NCBI GenBank assembly: GCA_964475755.1
Contig: CAYYXR010000003.1
Coordinates: forward strand, 91,177 to 155,176
Reading direction: 5' to 3'
DNA length: 64,000 nucleotides
Source of the DNA: UBA11612 sp964475755
GTDB taxonomy: Bacteria > Pseudomonadota > Alphaproteobacteria > Rhodospirillales > Rhodospirillaceae
Below are positions 52,782 through 60,705 of this stretch, piece after piece (the stretch's first letter is position 1; the number at the start of each line of letters is the position of its first letter). The notes beneath the pieces were generated by a model. It did not search any database. It had not been told where the DNA came from and worked only from the letters and a program-made list of their open reading frames with translations. Made by a program: the position numbers and the translations under genes.

Positions 52782-53708
52782 CTAGGCTGCCAAAGTCTCC
52801 GGCGCCAACGCTTTCACCATTCTGCGCATCCCGTCCTTCCAATCGACCTTGGTTTCACCAATCAATTCATGCATCCGTGTGGGATCAATGGTGATGCTGC
52901 CGAACGCCATGGGATTTGAGACGAAGTTCGGTTTCAAGCCCGTAATCTCGCCGAGGTAGGCACACCATTCCTCGATGCTCACCCGTTGTGAGCCGCCGAA
53001 GTTTGTCAATGTCACGTCTTTGGTGGCGCAGGCAAGCAGGCGCAGCATTTTCTCGGTGTAATCATCGACGTGAATGGGATTGTAATAGTTCGGACTTTCT
53101 GGATGAACGATGACGGGTTCGCCCTTGCGCATGGCATCCAAGTGCATGGCCGGCCATCCGCCATTGTCACCATAAGGTACGTTCAGACGCGCAATGGTGG
53201 TCGGAATGCCGTAGGTGGCGGCGGCAAATCGGCACACGCGTTCCGCTGCGATTTTGCAGATCGAATAGGTCGGCATGAAGCTCTTATGGTTGTCGCCGAG
53301 CATGCTTGATTCTGTTCGGGGCTCCTGACTGCCTTGGACGTATACGCCTGTTGTCGAAATATGCAGGAACGCTTTCACGTTTTTGCAGCGGGCCATAAGA
53401 TGGCCAACACCTTCGGCGTTGGTTTTCAGATCATTCGCGAAGTCGCCTGTTGTGGAAACGGCGGCGTTGATGACGTAGTCCACATCTTCCGGCACTGCGG
53501 TGAGAGAAGAAGGATCGCCAAGATCGGCTTTGACGGCCTTGCCGCCTGAGGCCTCGATCGATTTGCGGGCTTCGTCTTTGCCGTAACGGGCCATGGCATA
53601 CACATCGGCGGTCTTGGCGTAGGCGTCCACCAGCGGGCGTGCGACTTGACCGGTTACGCCGGTGATTAAAACCTTTTTTCCTTGGATATCCACTGGATCG
53701 AATGCCAT
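52782..53708 (-). CDS. NAD-dependent epimerase/dehydratase (extended SDR)
   Basis: This 308-residue extended short-chain dehydrogenase has the cofactor motif VLITGVTGQVARPLVDAYA near residue 13, the catalytic YSICK (Tyr-x3-Lys) and the upstream ISTTGVYVQG. The sugar or lipid substrate is not evident. It is near hpnN, but the N-terminus does not look like HpnA of hopanoid clusters, so I do not call it that. The ATG at 53708 follows AGGGAGG. Confidence 0.83.
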   Translation of the reverse strand: MAFDPVDIQGKKVLITGVTGQVARPLVDAYAKTADVYAMARYGKDEARKSIEASGGKAVKADLGDPSSLTAVPEDVDYVINAAVSTTGDFANDLKTNAEGVGHLMARCKNVKAFLHISTTGVYVQGSQEPRTESSMLGDNHKSFMPTYSICKIAAERVCRFAAATYGIPTTIARLNVPYGDNGGWPAMHLDAMRKGEPVIVHPESPNYYNPIHVDDYTEKMLRLLACATKDVTLTNFGGSQRVSIEEWCAYLGEITGLKPNFVSNPMAFGSITIDPTRMHELIGETKVDWKDGMRRMVKALAPETLAA

Positions 53709-53813
53709 GTGCGTCCCTCCCTGCATTTTTTGGAGCTGGTGCTCCAACGCATGAGCGATAGCCTACTGGAAGCGTGTGTCCGGCTAAACCCAAAACGACT
53801 CTTCAAACGACAA

Positions 53814-53843
53814 CGGCGGCGCATCACAAATGATGCACCGCCG
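53814..53843 (-). terminator. Hairpin after the cold-shock gene
   Basis: CGGCGGCGCATCA and TGATGCACCGCCG form a 13-bp stem with one mismatch and a four-base loop, 42 bases beyond the cold-shock stop on the minus strand. The tail (GTTGTCGTTTG) is only moderately T-rich. Confidence 0.55.
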
Positions 53844-53884
53844 CGTTTTAACTTCGACCGGCGCAGGCGCGCCGATAAATCTTA

Positions 53885-54088
53885 TTACTCGGCCTTGAGA
53901 TTGGCGGCCGCGGTCTTGCCGCGTTCAGTCACCAATTCGAAGCTGACCTTTTGGCCTTCAACCAAAGTATCCAAACCCGCACGTTCGACAGCGGTGATGT
54001 GCACAAACACATCCTTGCCGCCTTCGGAAGGTTGAATAAAGCCGTAGCCTTTAACCTTGTTGAACCATTTCACAGTACCAGAAGCCAT
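53885..54088 (-). CDS. Cold-shock protein (CspA family)
   Basis: This 67-residue single-domain OB-fold protein has both RNA-binding motifs, KGYGFI (RNP1) and VFVHI (RNP2), after the start MASGTVKWFN. It acts as an RNA chaperone. The ATG at 54088 follows CGGAG. A candidate promoter at 54262-54291 would give a leader of roughly 170 bases, a length typical of cold-induced csp mRNAs. Confidence 0.95.
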   Translation of the reverse strand: MASGTVKWFNKVKGYGFIQPSEGGKDVFVHITAVERAGLDTLVEGQKVSFELVTERGKTAAANLKAE

Positions 54089-54401
54089 ACCTTCATCTCC
54101 GTAGAAGCGCTCAAATTGCGCGAAATGCCACGCACACGTCGCGTGACGTCCGACAACGAGAGTTTGGTGTGACTTGAAAGAGCGCCCTCCAGGAAGGCCG
54201 AGGGCCGGGTAGCTGGTGGCGTAGCTGGCAAGGTCAGGGGCCAAAACTCGATTGCGCGACTATGAAAGAGGTTGTGACGTTGAAAAGTCAAGGGAATTCG
54301 GATTTTGCCCACAGCTACGGGTTGTCTTTAGGTGGTTACAATTCGGGTTAACAGCCCAATATGTGGAAGGGGCCGTCAAGTGTGTTGCGGCAGCTAGCAG
54401 G
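54089..54401. other. Leader/intergenic region of the cold-shock gene
   Basis: These 313 bases separate the cold-shock start from the end of the S10 peptidase gene on the same strand. They probably contain the csp 5' untranslated leader and its promoter. I see no gene. Confidence 0.5.
54262..54291 (-). promoter_or_regulatory. Candidate promoter of the cold-shock gene
   Basis: On the minus strand TTGACT (5 of 6) is followed after 18 bases by TTTCAT (4 of 6). The predicted transcript would have a long leader of about 170 bases before the csp start. Motif match only. Confidence 0.35.
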
Positions 54402-55955
54402 CTAGGGCGCAGACTGGATAAAGGCTCGGACGTCCTGGGTCAGTTTTTCCAGGGACGGATGGTGGGTATACATCATGTGCCCGGCCTCGTAGTAGGCCTG
54501 GGTTACCCGTTCGGGGTTGATTCCGTTGTTCAGGAAGGTGGATTCGGTGGCAAAGAACGGAGTCGCCAGGTCGTAGTATCCATTGGCGACAAACACGCGG
54601 AAATCGGTGTTTTCGCGCAGAGCCCGTCCGAGATGCGGGGCGACGTTCACGGACGGTGTACGATCGCTGGCGCTGGTCCAGCGCCAGTTTCTGATGGGTT
54701 CGCTATCGAGAATCTTGTACCGACGACCCATATCCACCTCGAGGATACGCGTGAGGTAGTCGTTGATGGTTGCGACGAAGGCGCCGCTGACGCCGTATGC
54801 AGAGGGATCGTTATCCGTGCCTTCTCCGGCATCGTCGTAGTCCTCACCGGTGTAGCGTGCATCGTATCGCCCGACGCTCAATCCGCGCTCCCGCAAAAGC
54901 TCTTTCATAAAACGATACGGCGCCACGCGAAGTTTGGCGCGCTCGATATAGATCTCGGACAAGCCCGTGTAGTGCGAAAGCTTGGCGATGATGTCTTTAC
55001 GCTCCGCTTCACTGAGCGACGTGCCTTTCAAAAGAGCAACGGAATACTCATCGCGTGCGAAACGCCGCGCATCCTCAATAAATTCGGCGAGGCTGTCCGG
55101 CTTTGGCTCGATCAATCCATGATACCAAGCCGCCGCCGCGTAGGTTGGCAGGAAGCCGATATAGGGGAGGTCGTTGCCAGCTTGAATGTCGATGGTGTGA
55201 AAATCGAGAACGGACGAAATCAAGATCACGCCGTTCACCGCGACGCCGGTGTAGCCGCCCTGAAGTTCTGCAACCAGTTGCGAGGCGCGCGTGGTGCCGT
55301 AGCTCTCGCCGGCGATGTATTTCGGTGAGTTCCAGCGCTCCTGTTCCGTGATCCACACACGAATGAATTCGGCGATGGATCGGGCGTCTTCGTGCAATCC
55401 CCAGAAGTCTTCGCCCTTCGCATCGCCGAGCGGGCGTGAATAACCGGTGCCCACCGGATCGATGAATACGAGATCGGTGACATCGAGGATGCTGAGAGCA
55501 TTGTCCTGTAAATTGTAAGGCGGTGCGCCGGCCGAGGTGGCGTCGCTGGGTACGACGATGCGTTTGGGTCCGAAAACGCCCATATGCAGCCACAACGATG
55601 CCGACCCGGGACCGCCGTTGAAGACAAAAGTGACGGGCCGGTCTGCTGGCTCGGAGATGCCGTTCTGTGTGTAGGCGACCGTGAAGATGCTGGCGGTGTT
55701 TTCGTCTTTTTCATTTTTTAGAAAAGTCTCTCCGGCGGTGACGGTGTAGGTGATTCTTCGTTCATTGAATGTGCCGGAAAATTCTTTGGTGAAGACCTGG
55801 GGCTCTTCATTCTTTTTTGCGTCACTCGCAGAGGATTCGTTCGCTTGATCGCCGCGGTCCTGTGCATGCAACAGCCCGGGTGAAGACGTGGCGATGAGTG
55901 CCGCGCACACAAAGACCGCAGTTAAAAGTGCTGGGATCGAGCGAATGGTCGTCAT
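54402..55955 (-). CDS. Serine carboxypeptidase (peptidase family S10)
   Basis: This 517-residue exported peptidase has a signal peptide (FVCAALIATSSPGLLHAQ) and the S10 triad in an alpha/beta-hydrolase fold: Ser in AGESYGTTRAS, Asp in NGYYDLATPFFA and His in AGHMMYTHHPS. The family oxyanion motif FNGGPGSAS is present. It should trim C-terminal residues of peptides in the periplasm or outside. The start ATG 55955 follows GGGGAG; an upstream frame would add 31 residues before the signal peptide. Confidence 0.9.
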   Translation of the reverse strand: MTTIRSIPALLTAVFVCAALIATSSPGLLHAQDRGDQANESSASDAKKNEEPQVFTKEFSGTFNERRITYTVTAGETFLKNEKDENTASIFTVAYTQNGISEPADRPVTFVFNGGPGSASLWLHMGVFGPKRIVVPSDATSAGAPPYNLQDNALSILDVTDLVFIDPVGTGYSRPLGDAKGEDFWGLHEDARSIAEFIRVWITEQERWNSPKYIAGESYGTTRASQLVAELQGGYTGVAVNGVILISSVLDFHTIDIQAGNDLPYIGFLPTYAAAAWYHGLIEPKPDSLAEFIEDARRFARDEYSVALLKGTSLSEAERKDIIAKLSHYTGLSEIYIERAKLRVAPYRFMKELLRERGLSVGRYDARYTGEDYDDAGEGTDNDPSAYGVSGAFVATINDYLTRILEVDMGRRYKILDSEPIRNWRWTSASDRTPSVNVAPHLGRALRENTDFRVFVANGYYDLATPFFATESTFLNNGINPERVTQAYYEAGHMMYTHHPSLEKLTQDVRAFIQSAP

Positions 55956-56082
55956 GGTGTGTGTAACTCCCCACGTCTGGCAGCAGATGCGGACGATATG
56001 AGGAAGGTGCGCCCATGTCCATCTTTCCTGGCGCATGTTTATGAGCATGGAGCCCGCGTAAAAGGTCTGTCATATTGACGCC

Positions 56083-56911
56083 ATGAGCGGCGAAAAAATC
56101 CTCCATTTGTTGGACTTGGAGTCATCCGGGCGGCAAGTTCCCATTGCAGATCTGGGGGTCGGCGAGGACCAGTTCACATACGCTTTGGCCGATGACTTTC
56201 CGCCTCTGAAATTAACCGCACCGATTTTTTTGAATCGATCTGAATTCGCGAAGGTCTTTCCCGCGGGCCCGGTACAACGGCACGTGCCGATGGTATGCGC
56301 TGTGCGCGATTGCTTTTTGATGGGTCCGTTTGGATTCGTGCTGACCATTGACGGTCGCCTTGTCCGTCAGTCCGCCGTCAATTTAGACGGAGCGTCGCTG
56401 GAGTACGCATTTGGACATTTTAAAGGGCAGTTGCCCGGTAGCCATATTCCATGGACGTCCTTTGACGGCACTGTGTTGTCGGTGAATTCATATTCAACGA
56501 ACAATTATTTTCACTTTCTGGTCGATGCGCTCGCGCAATTGCATTGGAAAGACAAAGTGCAAGCAACGGCACCAGCGAAAATCATCACTACAGGCTACCC
56601 AGCTCTATGGGTATTGGTCGGTTTTGTTATCTGCGTCCTACGGTTTTCGTCCGCACGACAACGGCGGGCGCAATGTCTACGCCATATCGGCAGGCATTGG
56701 CCGGTCCGTGACCGATAAACTTTCCGTCGGCGCTATTTTTGATTGGAGAACGTCGCCGCGCGCCGGCGGCAGCGATGGCCGTGAGTTGGTTGCCTATGCG
56801 TCATATGATTTAACACGGGATGTGTCAGTCACCGCCTATGCCGTGCACGGGTTTTCCCGCGCGAGTGTGGATAACAGTTTTGGGCTCCGGTTTTCGTACC
56901 GGTTTCCGTGA
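56083..56911 (+). pseudogene. Decayed chimera: GT61-like N-terminus fused to outer-membrane barrel tail
   Basis: From ATG 56083 one frame reads a glycosyltransferase-61-like (DUF563) N-terminus of about 170 residues, with the family-type stretch NYFHFLVDALAQLHW near residue 143. Coding sense in that frame is lost at about 56590. From roughly 56600 to 56911 a different frame reads SVLLSASYGFRPHDNGGRN, VGAIFDWRTSPRAGGSD and SFGLRFSYRFP. This is the last strands of an outer-membrane barrel with the normal C-terminal aromatic residue but no signal peptide or first strands. The two halves are in different frames on the same strand, which fits a deletion that fused two genes out of frame. Confidence 0.6.
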
Positions 56912-56916
56912 GCCGT

Positions 56917-58350
56917 CTAAATGGCCGTGCCGCCGACCGTGAGTTGTTCGATCTTTAAGGTCGGCTGTCCAACACCCACCGGCACGCCTTGGCCGTCCTT
57001 GCCGCAGGTGCCAATTCCAGGATCGAGTTTCATGTCATTGCCGATCATGGACACCTTGGTCAGGACGTCCGGGCCATTGCCGATCAACGTTGCGCCCTTC
57101 ACCGGCGCAGTGACTTTTCCGTCCTCGATTTTGTAGGCCTCGGTTGCCGAGAACACGAATTTGCCGGACGTGATGTCCACCTGACCGCCGCCAAAGCTCA
57201 CCGCATAAATGCCCTTCTTTACAGACTTGATGATTTCGTCGTGAGACTTGTCGCCGCTAAGCATGAAGGTGTTGGTCATGCGTGGCATGGGGTGGTGTGC
57301 GTGGGATTCACGGCGGCCGTTGCCCGTCGGGCGCATACCCATGAGGCGGGCGTTCATACGGTCCTGCAAATATCCGGTGAGGATGCCGTCTTCAATTAGA
57401 ACGGTCTTAGAGGTCGGTGTGCCTTCATCGTCGATAGTGAGAGAGCCACGGCGGTCCATGAATGTTCCGTCATCGACAACGGTCACACCCTTGGCTGCAA
57501 CCTGTTTGCCCATGAGGCTTGAAAAAGCCGAGGTCTTCTTGCGGTTAAAGTCGCCTTCCAAGCCATGGCCGACGGCTTCGTGCAGCAGAATGCCTGGCCA
57601 GCCAGGGCCGAGAACCACGGGCATTTCGCCGCCCGGGGCGTCGACGGACTCCAAATTGACCAGCGCTTGGCGCAGCGCTTCATCCACGGCGGCTTTCCAT
57701 GTTTCCGGTTTGAGGAACTCTTCATAGGTCACGCGTCCGCCGGTGCCGTAGCTCCCGGCTTCCATGCGCGTGCCGTCGCCGACAACCACGCTGACATTGA
57801 GCCGTACGAGGGGGCGAATGTCCGACGCCGCTTCACCGCCTTCGCGGACGATATGCACGGCCTGCCAAGAGCCCGCCAACGAGGCCGTAACCTGTTTGAC
57901 GCGCGGGTCTTTGTCTCTTGCGTAAGCGTCGATTTCCGCAAGGGTTTCAACTTTAACCTCGAACGGCACGAGGGGCAGGGGATTTGCATCCGTATAGAGC
58001 TGCTGATTTGTGCCGACAGGTGGCTCAGCCATGTTACCGCCGCTGCCGGAGCGAACCGCTTTTACAGTATCGGCGGCGCGGGCGATGGATTTCTCGTCCA
58101 GATTGGACGCATGTGAAAATCCCGTTGTGTCACCGGCAACGGCGCGCAGCCCAAACCCTTGTGAGGTGTCAAAGGATGCGTTCTTCACTTTGCCGTCGTC
58201 GAACAGAAAACTTTCCGATTGGCAGTACTCCATAAAGAGTTCGCCGTCGTCGCAGCCGTGCAGCGCATCGGACACAATCGAGTCCACGGCACCCTTGTCC
58301 ATGCCGGTTTTATCGAAGAACAGGGACTCGGTGACTTTTAGGTCAGCCAT
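56917..58350 (-). CDS. tldD: Metalloprotease TldD
   Basis: This 477-residue subunit of the TldD/TldE zinc protease degrades unfolded peptides and processes microcin precursors and the gyrase-toxin antitoxin in E. coli. The metal site is HEAVGHGLEGDF near residue 258, with the Cys in GIGTCGKDGQG near the C-terminus. The ATG at 58350 is used; an upstream frame start would lie inside ctaA. It is four bases downstream of ctaA on the same strand. Confidence 0.93.
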   Translation of the reverse strand: MADLKVTESLFFDKTGMDKGAVDSIVSDALHGCDDGELFMEYCQSESFLFDDGKVKNASFDTSQGFGLRAVAGDTTGFSHASNLDEKSIARAADTVKAVRSGSGGNMAEPPVGTNQQLYTDANPLPLVPFEVKVETLAEIDAYARDKDPRVKQVTASLAGSWQAVHIVREGGEAASDIRPLVRLNVSVVVGDGTRMEAGSYGTGGRVTYEEFLKPETWKAAVDEALRQALVNLESVDAPGGEMPVVLGPGWPGILLHEAVGHGLEGDFNRKKTSAFSSLMGKQVAAKGVTVVDDGTFMDRRGSLTIDDEGTPTSKTVLIEDGILTGYLQDRMNARLMGMRPTGNGRRESHAHHPMPRMTNTFMLSGDKSHDEIIKSVKKGIYAVSFGGGQVDITSGKFVFSATEAYKIEDGKVTAPVKGATLIGNGPDVLTKVSMIGNDMKLDPGIGTCGKDGQGVPVGVGQPTLKIEQLTVGGTAI

Positions 58351-58354
58351 GGTA

Positions 58355-59434
58355 CTACTCCGCCGGTTTGTATTGCATGCGCACGGCGGCGGTAGCCGAC
58401 GATGCGCGGGCCTCATGTGCTAGACATAAGGCGATGGTGAAAAGAATCAATGCGCCCGCCTGGTGCGCCAAAGCCGCACCCAGCGGAACAACCATAAGCA
58501 GGGTATAGACGCCCAGCCCGGCTTGCAAAAGTGCCATGGCCAATAGGCGGCCCGCCAGTCCGTGTGCATATTTTCCCAGCTTTTGGGCGCGCGACCGCCA
58601 CCAAGTGTAGATCACTAGGATGACTGCCGATATGGCGAGCATGCGATGATTGAATTGAACGGTCATGATGTCTTCGAACATCGCAACGTACCACGGAGCA
58701 GGGGTATACACCCCGTCTGGAACAAGTTGGCCGTCCATCAAGGGGAAGGTGTTGTAGATCAGGCCCGCGTCCAGCCCCGCGACAAAGGCCCCGGACATCG
58801 CGACAAAAAGAATGAAAATAGAGAGTCCGAGGGTCAGGCGGGCGAAACCAATGTCGGAGGAGCCAGGCACATTCCGTCGCCGGGACCTAAACAAGTCGAG
58901 GGCGACCCAAAGGATGAGTCCATAAACAATAAAGGCGAGAATGAGATGCGCAGCGAGGCGGTACTGGCTGACGTCAGGACGGTCCTGTAACCCGCTTGCA
59001 ACCATGAACCAGCCCAGCGCACCTTGGGCGCCGCCAAGAATGAACAGTCCTGCCAATTTCAAGCCTAAGGTCCGGTCAACGGCCTTTTTATAGACAAACC
59101 ATGCAAAGGGGATGGCAAACACTAAACCGATGAGGCGTCCCCAATTCCGATGAATATATTCAAGCCAATAGATTTCCTTGAAGTCATCCACGGTCATCCA
59201 TGAGTTTTCTTTGATGAATTCGGGCGAGGATTGATAGGCCTGGAATTCTGTTTGCCAATCCGCGTCGCTCATGGGCGGCAGAATGGTGAGCGGCTTCCAT
59301 TCCACCATGGACAGGCCAGATTCTGTCAGGCGTGTCGCGCCTCCGAGCAATACCATGACAAAGATCATGGCCGCACAGGCAACGAGCCACAAAGCCATGG
59401 GACGTGTGTAAGGGCCGGCCGCAGAAACACTCAT
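58355..59434 (-). CDS. ctaA: Heme A synthase CtaA/COX15
   Basis: This 359-residue membrane protein with eight helices hydroxylates heme O to heme A for aa3-type cytochrome oxidase. Signature parts are GGATRLTESGLSMVEWKP, EYIHRNWGRLIGLVF with the heme His, and VQFNHRMLAISAVI. It is of the alphaproteobacterial/mitochondrial COX15 type. It implies an aa3 oxidase elsewhere in the genome. It forms a pair with tldD. Confidence 0.94.
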   Translation of the reverse strand: MSVSAAGPYTRPMALWLVACAAMIFVMVLLGGATRLTESGLSMVEWKPLTILPPMSDADWQTEFQAYQSSPEFIKENSWMTVDDFKEIYWLEYIHRNWGRLIGLVFAIPFAWFVYKKAVDRTLGLKLAGLFILGGAQGALGWFMVASGLQDRPDVSQYRLAAHLILAFIVYGLILWVALDLFRSRRRNVPGSSDIGFARLTLGLSIFILFVAMSGAFVAGLDAGLIYNTFPLMDGQLVPDGVYTPAPWYVAMFEDIMTVQFNHRMLAISAVILVIYTWWRSRAQKLGKYAHGLAGRLLAMALLQAGLGVYTLLMVVPLGAALAHQAGALILFTIALCLAHEARASSATAAVRMQYKPAE

Positions 59435-59569
59435 AGGTTAAGCCTCGTTCAATCTGCATGAAGGATTAGGGTAACTGACCGGTCGGGACAAGGGTAACCG
59501 GTCCAGGCGGTCCCTTTGCATTGGGGCTCGGGCCGTGTATACGGCGATTTCCCCGTCGGCGGAGCGCCC

Positions 59570-60343
59570 ATGCCCGAAGATACAACCCCAAAGCCTGTGA
59601 TCGATCTCACTGTGGTCATGCCGGTCAAGGATGAAGCCGGAAATGTCGCGCCTTTGGTCGGTGAAATTGATGCAGCGTTGGCCGGCCAGACGAGCTACGA
59701 AATCGTCATTGTTGACGATGGGTCCGAGGACGGCACCAGTCATGAAGCCAATGATCTTGCGGCAACACATGACCATATCCGTGCTCTTCATCATGTGCAT
59801 GGGTGCGGACAAAGCCAGGCCATTATCTCCGGCGTGCTGATTGCACGCGGAGAATGGATCGCGACCATCGATGGAGATGGACAAAATGTTCCGGCGGATT
59901 TCCAAAAATTTTTGGAAGCGCGGGCGTCTGCAGGGCGCGAAGCAGCGCGTACACTTTTTATTGGTGAGCGGATTAAGCGCCGGGACTCCTCGCTGCGTCA
60001 CCTCGCATCGAGGTTCGCAAATCTCGTACGTGCCGCATTGCTCGGTGATCGAACGCCGGACGCGGGCTGCGGCCTAAAATTATTGCAGCGAGACATGTTT
60101 TTGCGGCTGCCTCATTTCAATTCTCTTCACAGGTTTATGCCCGCTCTGACCATGCGGGCCGGTGGCCGAGTGGTTTCCATACCCGTTGCACACAGACCGC
60201 GTACAAAGGGACGGTCCAAGTATGGTATTTGGATGCGTGGTCTCATTGGAGTCGTCGATCTGCTTGGCGTTATCTGGCTGAAACTGAGACACACAAAACC
60301 CACTGTCCATGAGCGTGATCATAAACCTGACCGTTCGGAATGA
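59570..60343 (+). CDS. Glycosyltransferase family 2, dolichol-phosphate-mannose-synthase-like
   Basis: This 257-residue GT-A enzyme has VVMPVKDEAGNVAPLV, IVIVDDGSEDGTSHEA and the metal site ATIDGDGQN, then RTKGRSKYGIWMRGLIGVVD and a single C-terminal hydrophobic helix. It resembles enzymes that load a sugar onto undecaprenyl or dolichyl phosphate. A LAB_N protein follows 29 bases downstream, a common pair in lipid A or surface glycan modification. The ATG at 59570 follows GGAG. Confidence 0.85.
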   Translation: MPEDTTPKPVIDLTVVMPVKDEAGNVAPLVGEIDAALAGQTSYEIVIVDDGSEDGTSHEANDLAATHDHIRALHHVHGCGQSQAIISGVLIARGEWIATIDGDGQNVPADFQKFLEARASAGREAARTLFIGERIKRRDSSLRHLASRFANLVRAALLGDRTPDAGCGLKLLQRDMFLRLPHFNSLHRFMPALTMRAGGRVVSIPVAHRPRTKGRSKYGIWMRGLIGVVDLLGVIWLKLRHTKPTVHERDHKPDRSE

Positions 60344-60372
60344 GACGGATTTTTTGAAGTAGGGAGTTGCCC

Positions 60373-60687
60373 ATGAGCTGGTTTTTTACATGGTTTTTAA
60401 CCATGAACATTTGGAAGACGGTTGGATTACTCGGCCAGATCGTCTTCGGCTCCCGTTTTTTCGTGCAGTGGATTGCCAGCGAACGCATGCGCCGCAGTGT
60501 CATTCCCTTGGCGTTTTGGCATCTCAGTCTTACCGGTGGTGTCCTGACGTTTGCCTACGCGATCTACATTCAAGAACCGGTGTTTATCATCGCCCAGCTC
60601 GGCGGCATCATCATCTACAGCCGAAATCTGTATTTCATTTATAAAGAGCGGCGACCTCACCCACTTCTGGGCCCCGACCGGGCATAG
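60373..60687 (+). CDS. LAB_N domain membrane protein (lipid-A-disaccharide-synthase N-terminal type)
   Basis: This 104-residue protein has three to four short helices and the LAB_N signature GLLGQIVFGSRFFVQWIASE and EPVFIIAQLGGIIIYSRN. These small proteins regularly accompany GT2 enzymes that charge polyprenyl phosphate and ArnT-like transferases. It is 29 bases after the GT2 gene and 18 bases before the TPR-OGT gene. Confidence 0.88.
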   Translation: MSWFFTWFLTMNIWKTVGLLGQIVFGSRFFVQWIASERMRRSVIPLAFWHLSLTGGVLTFAYAIYIQEPVFIIAQLGGIIIYSRNLYFIYKERRPHPLLGPDRA

Positions 60688-60705
60688 CGGATTAGGCGGC
60701 TAGCA

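Noticed and set aside
52782..53708. Calling the epimerase HpnA because of the nearby hopanoid genes
   Set aside because: The N-terminus and spacing of motifs look like a general extended SDR and not like HpnA; it is also separated from the core cluster by more than 20 kb.
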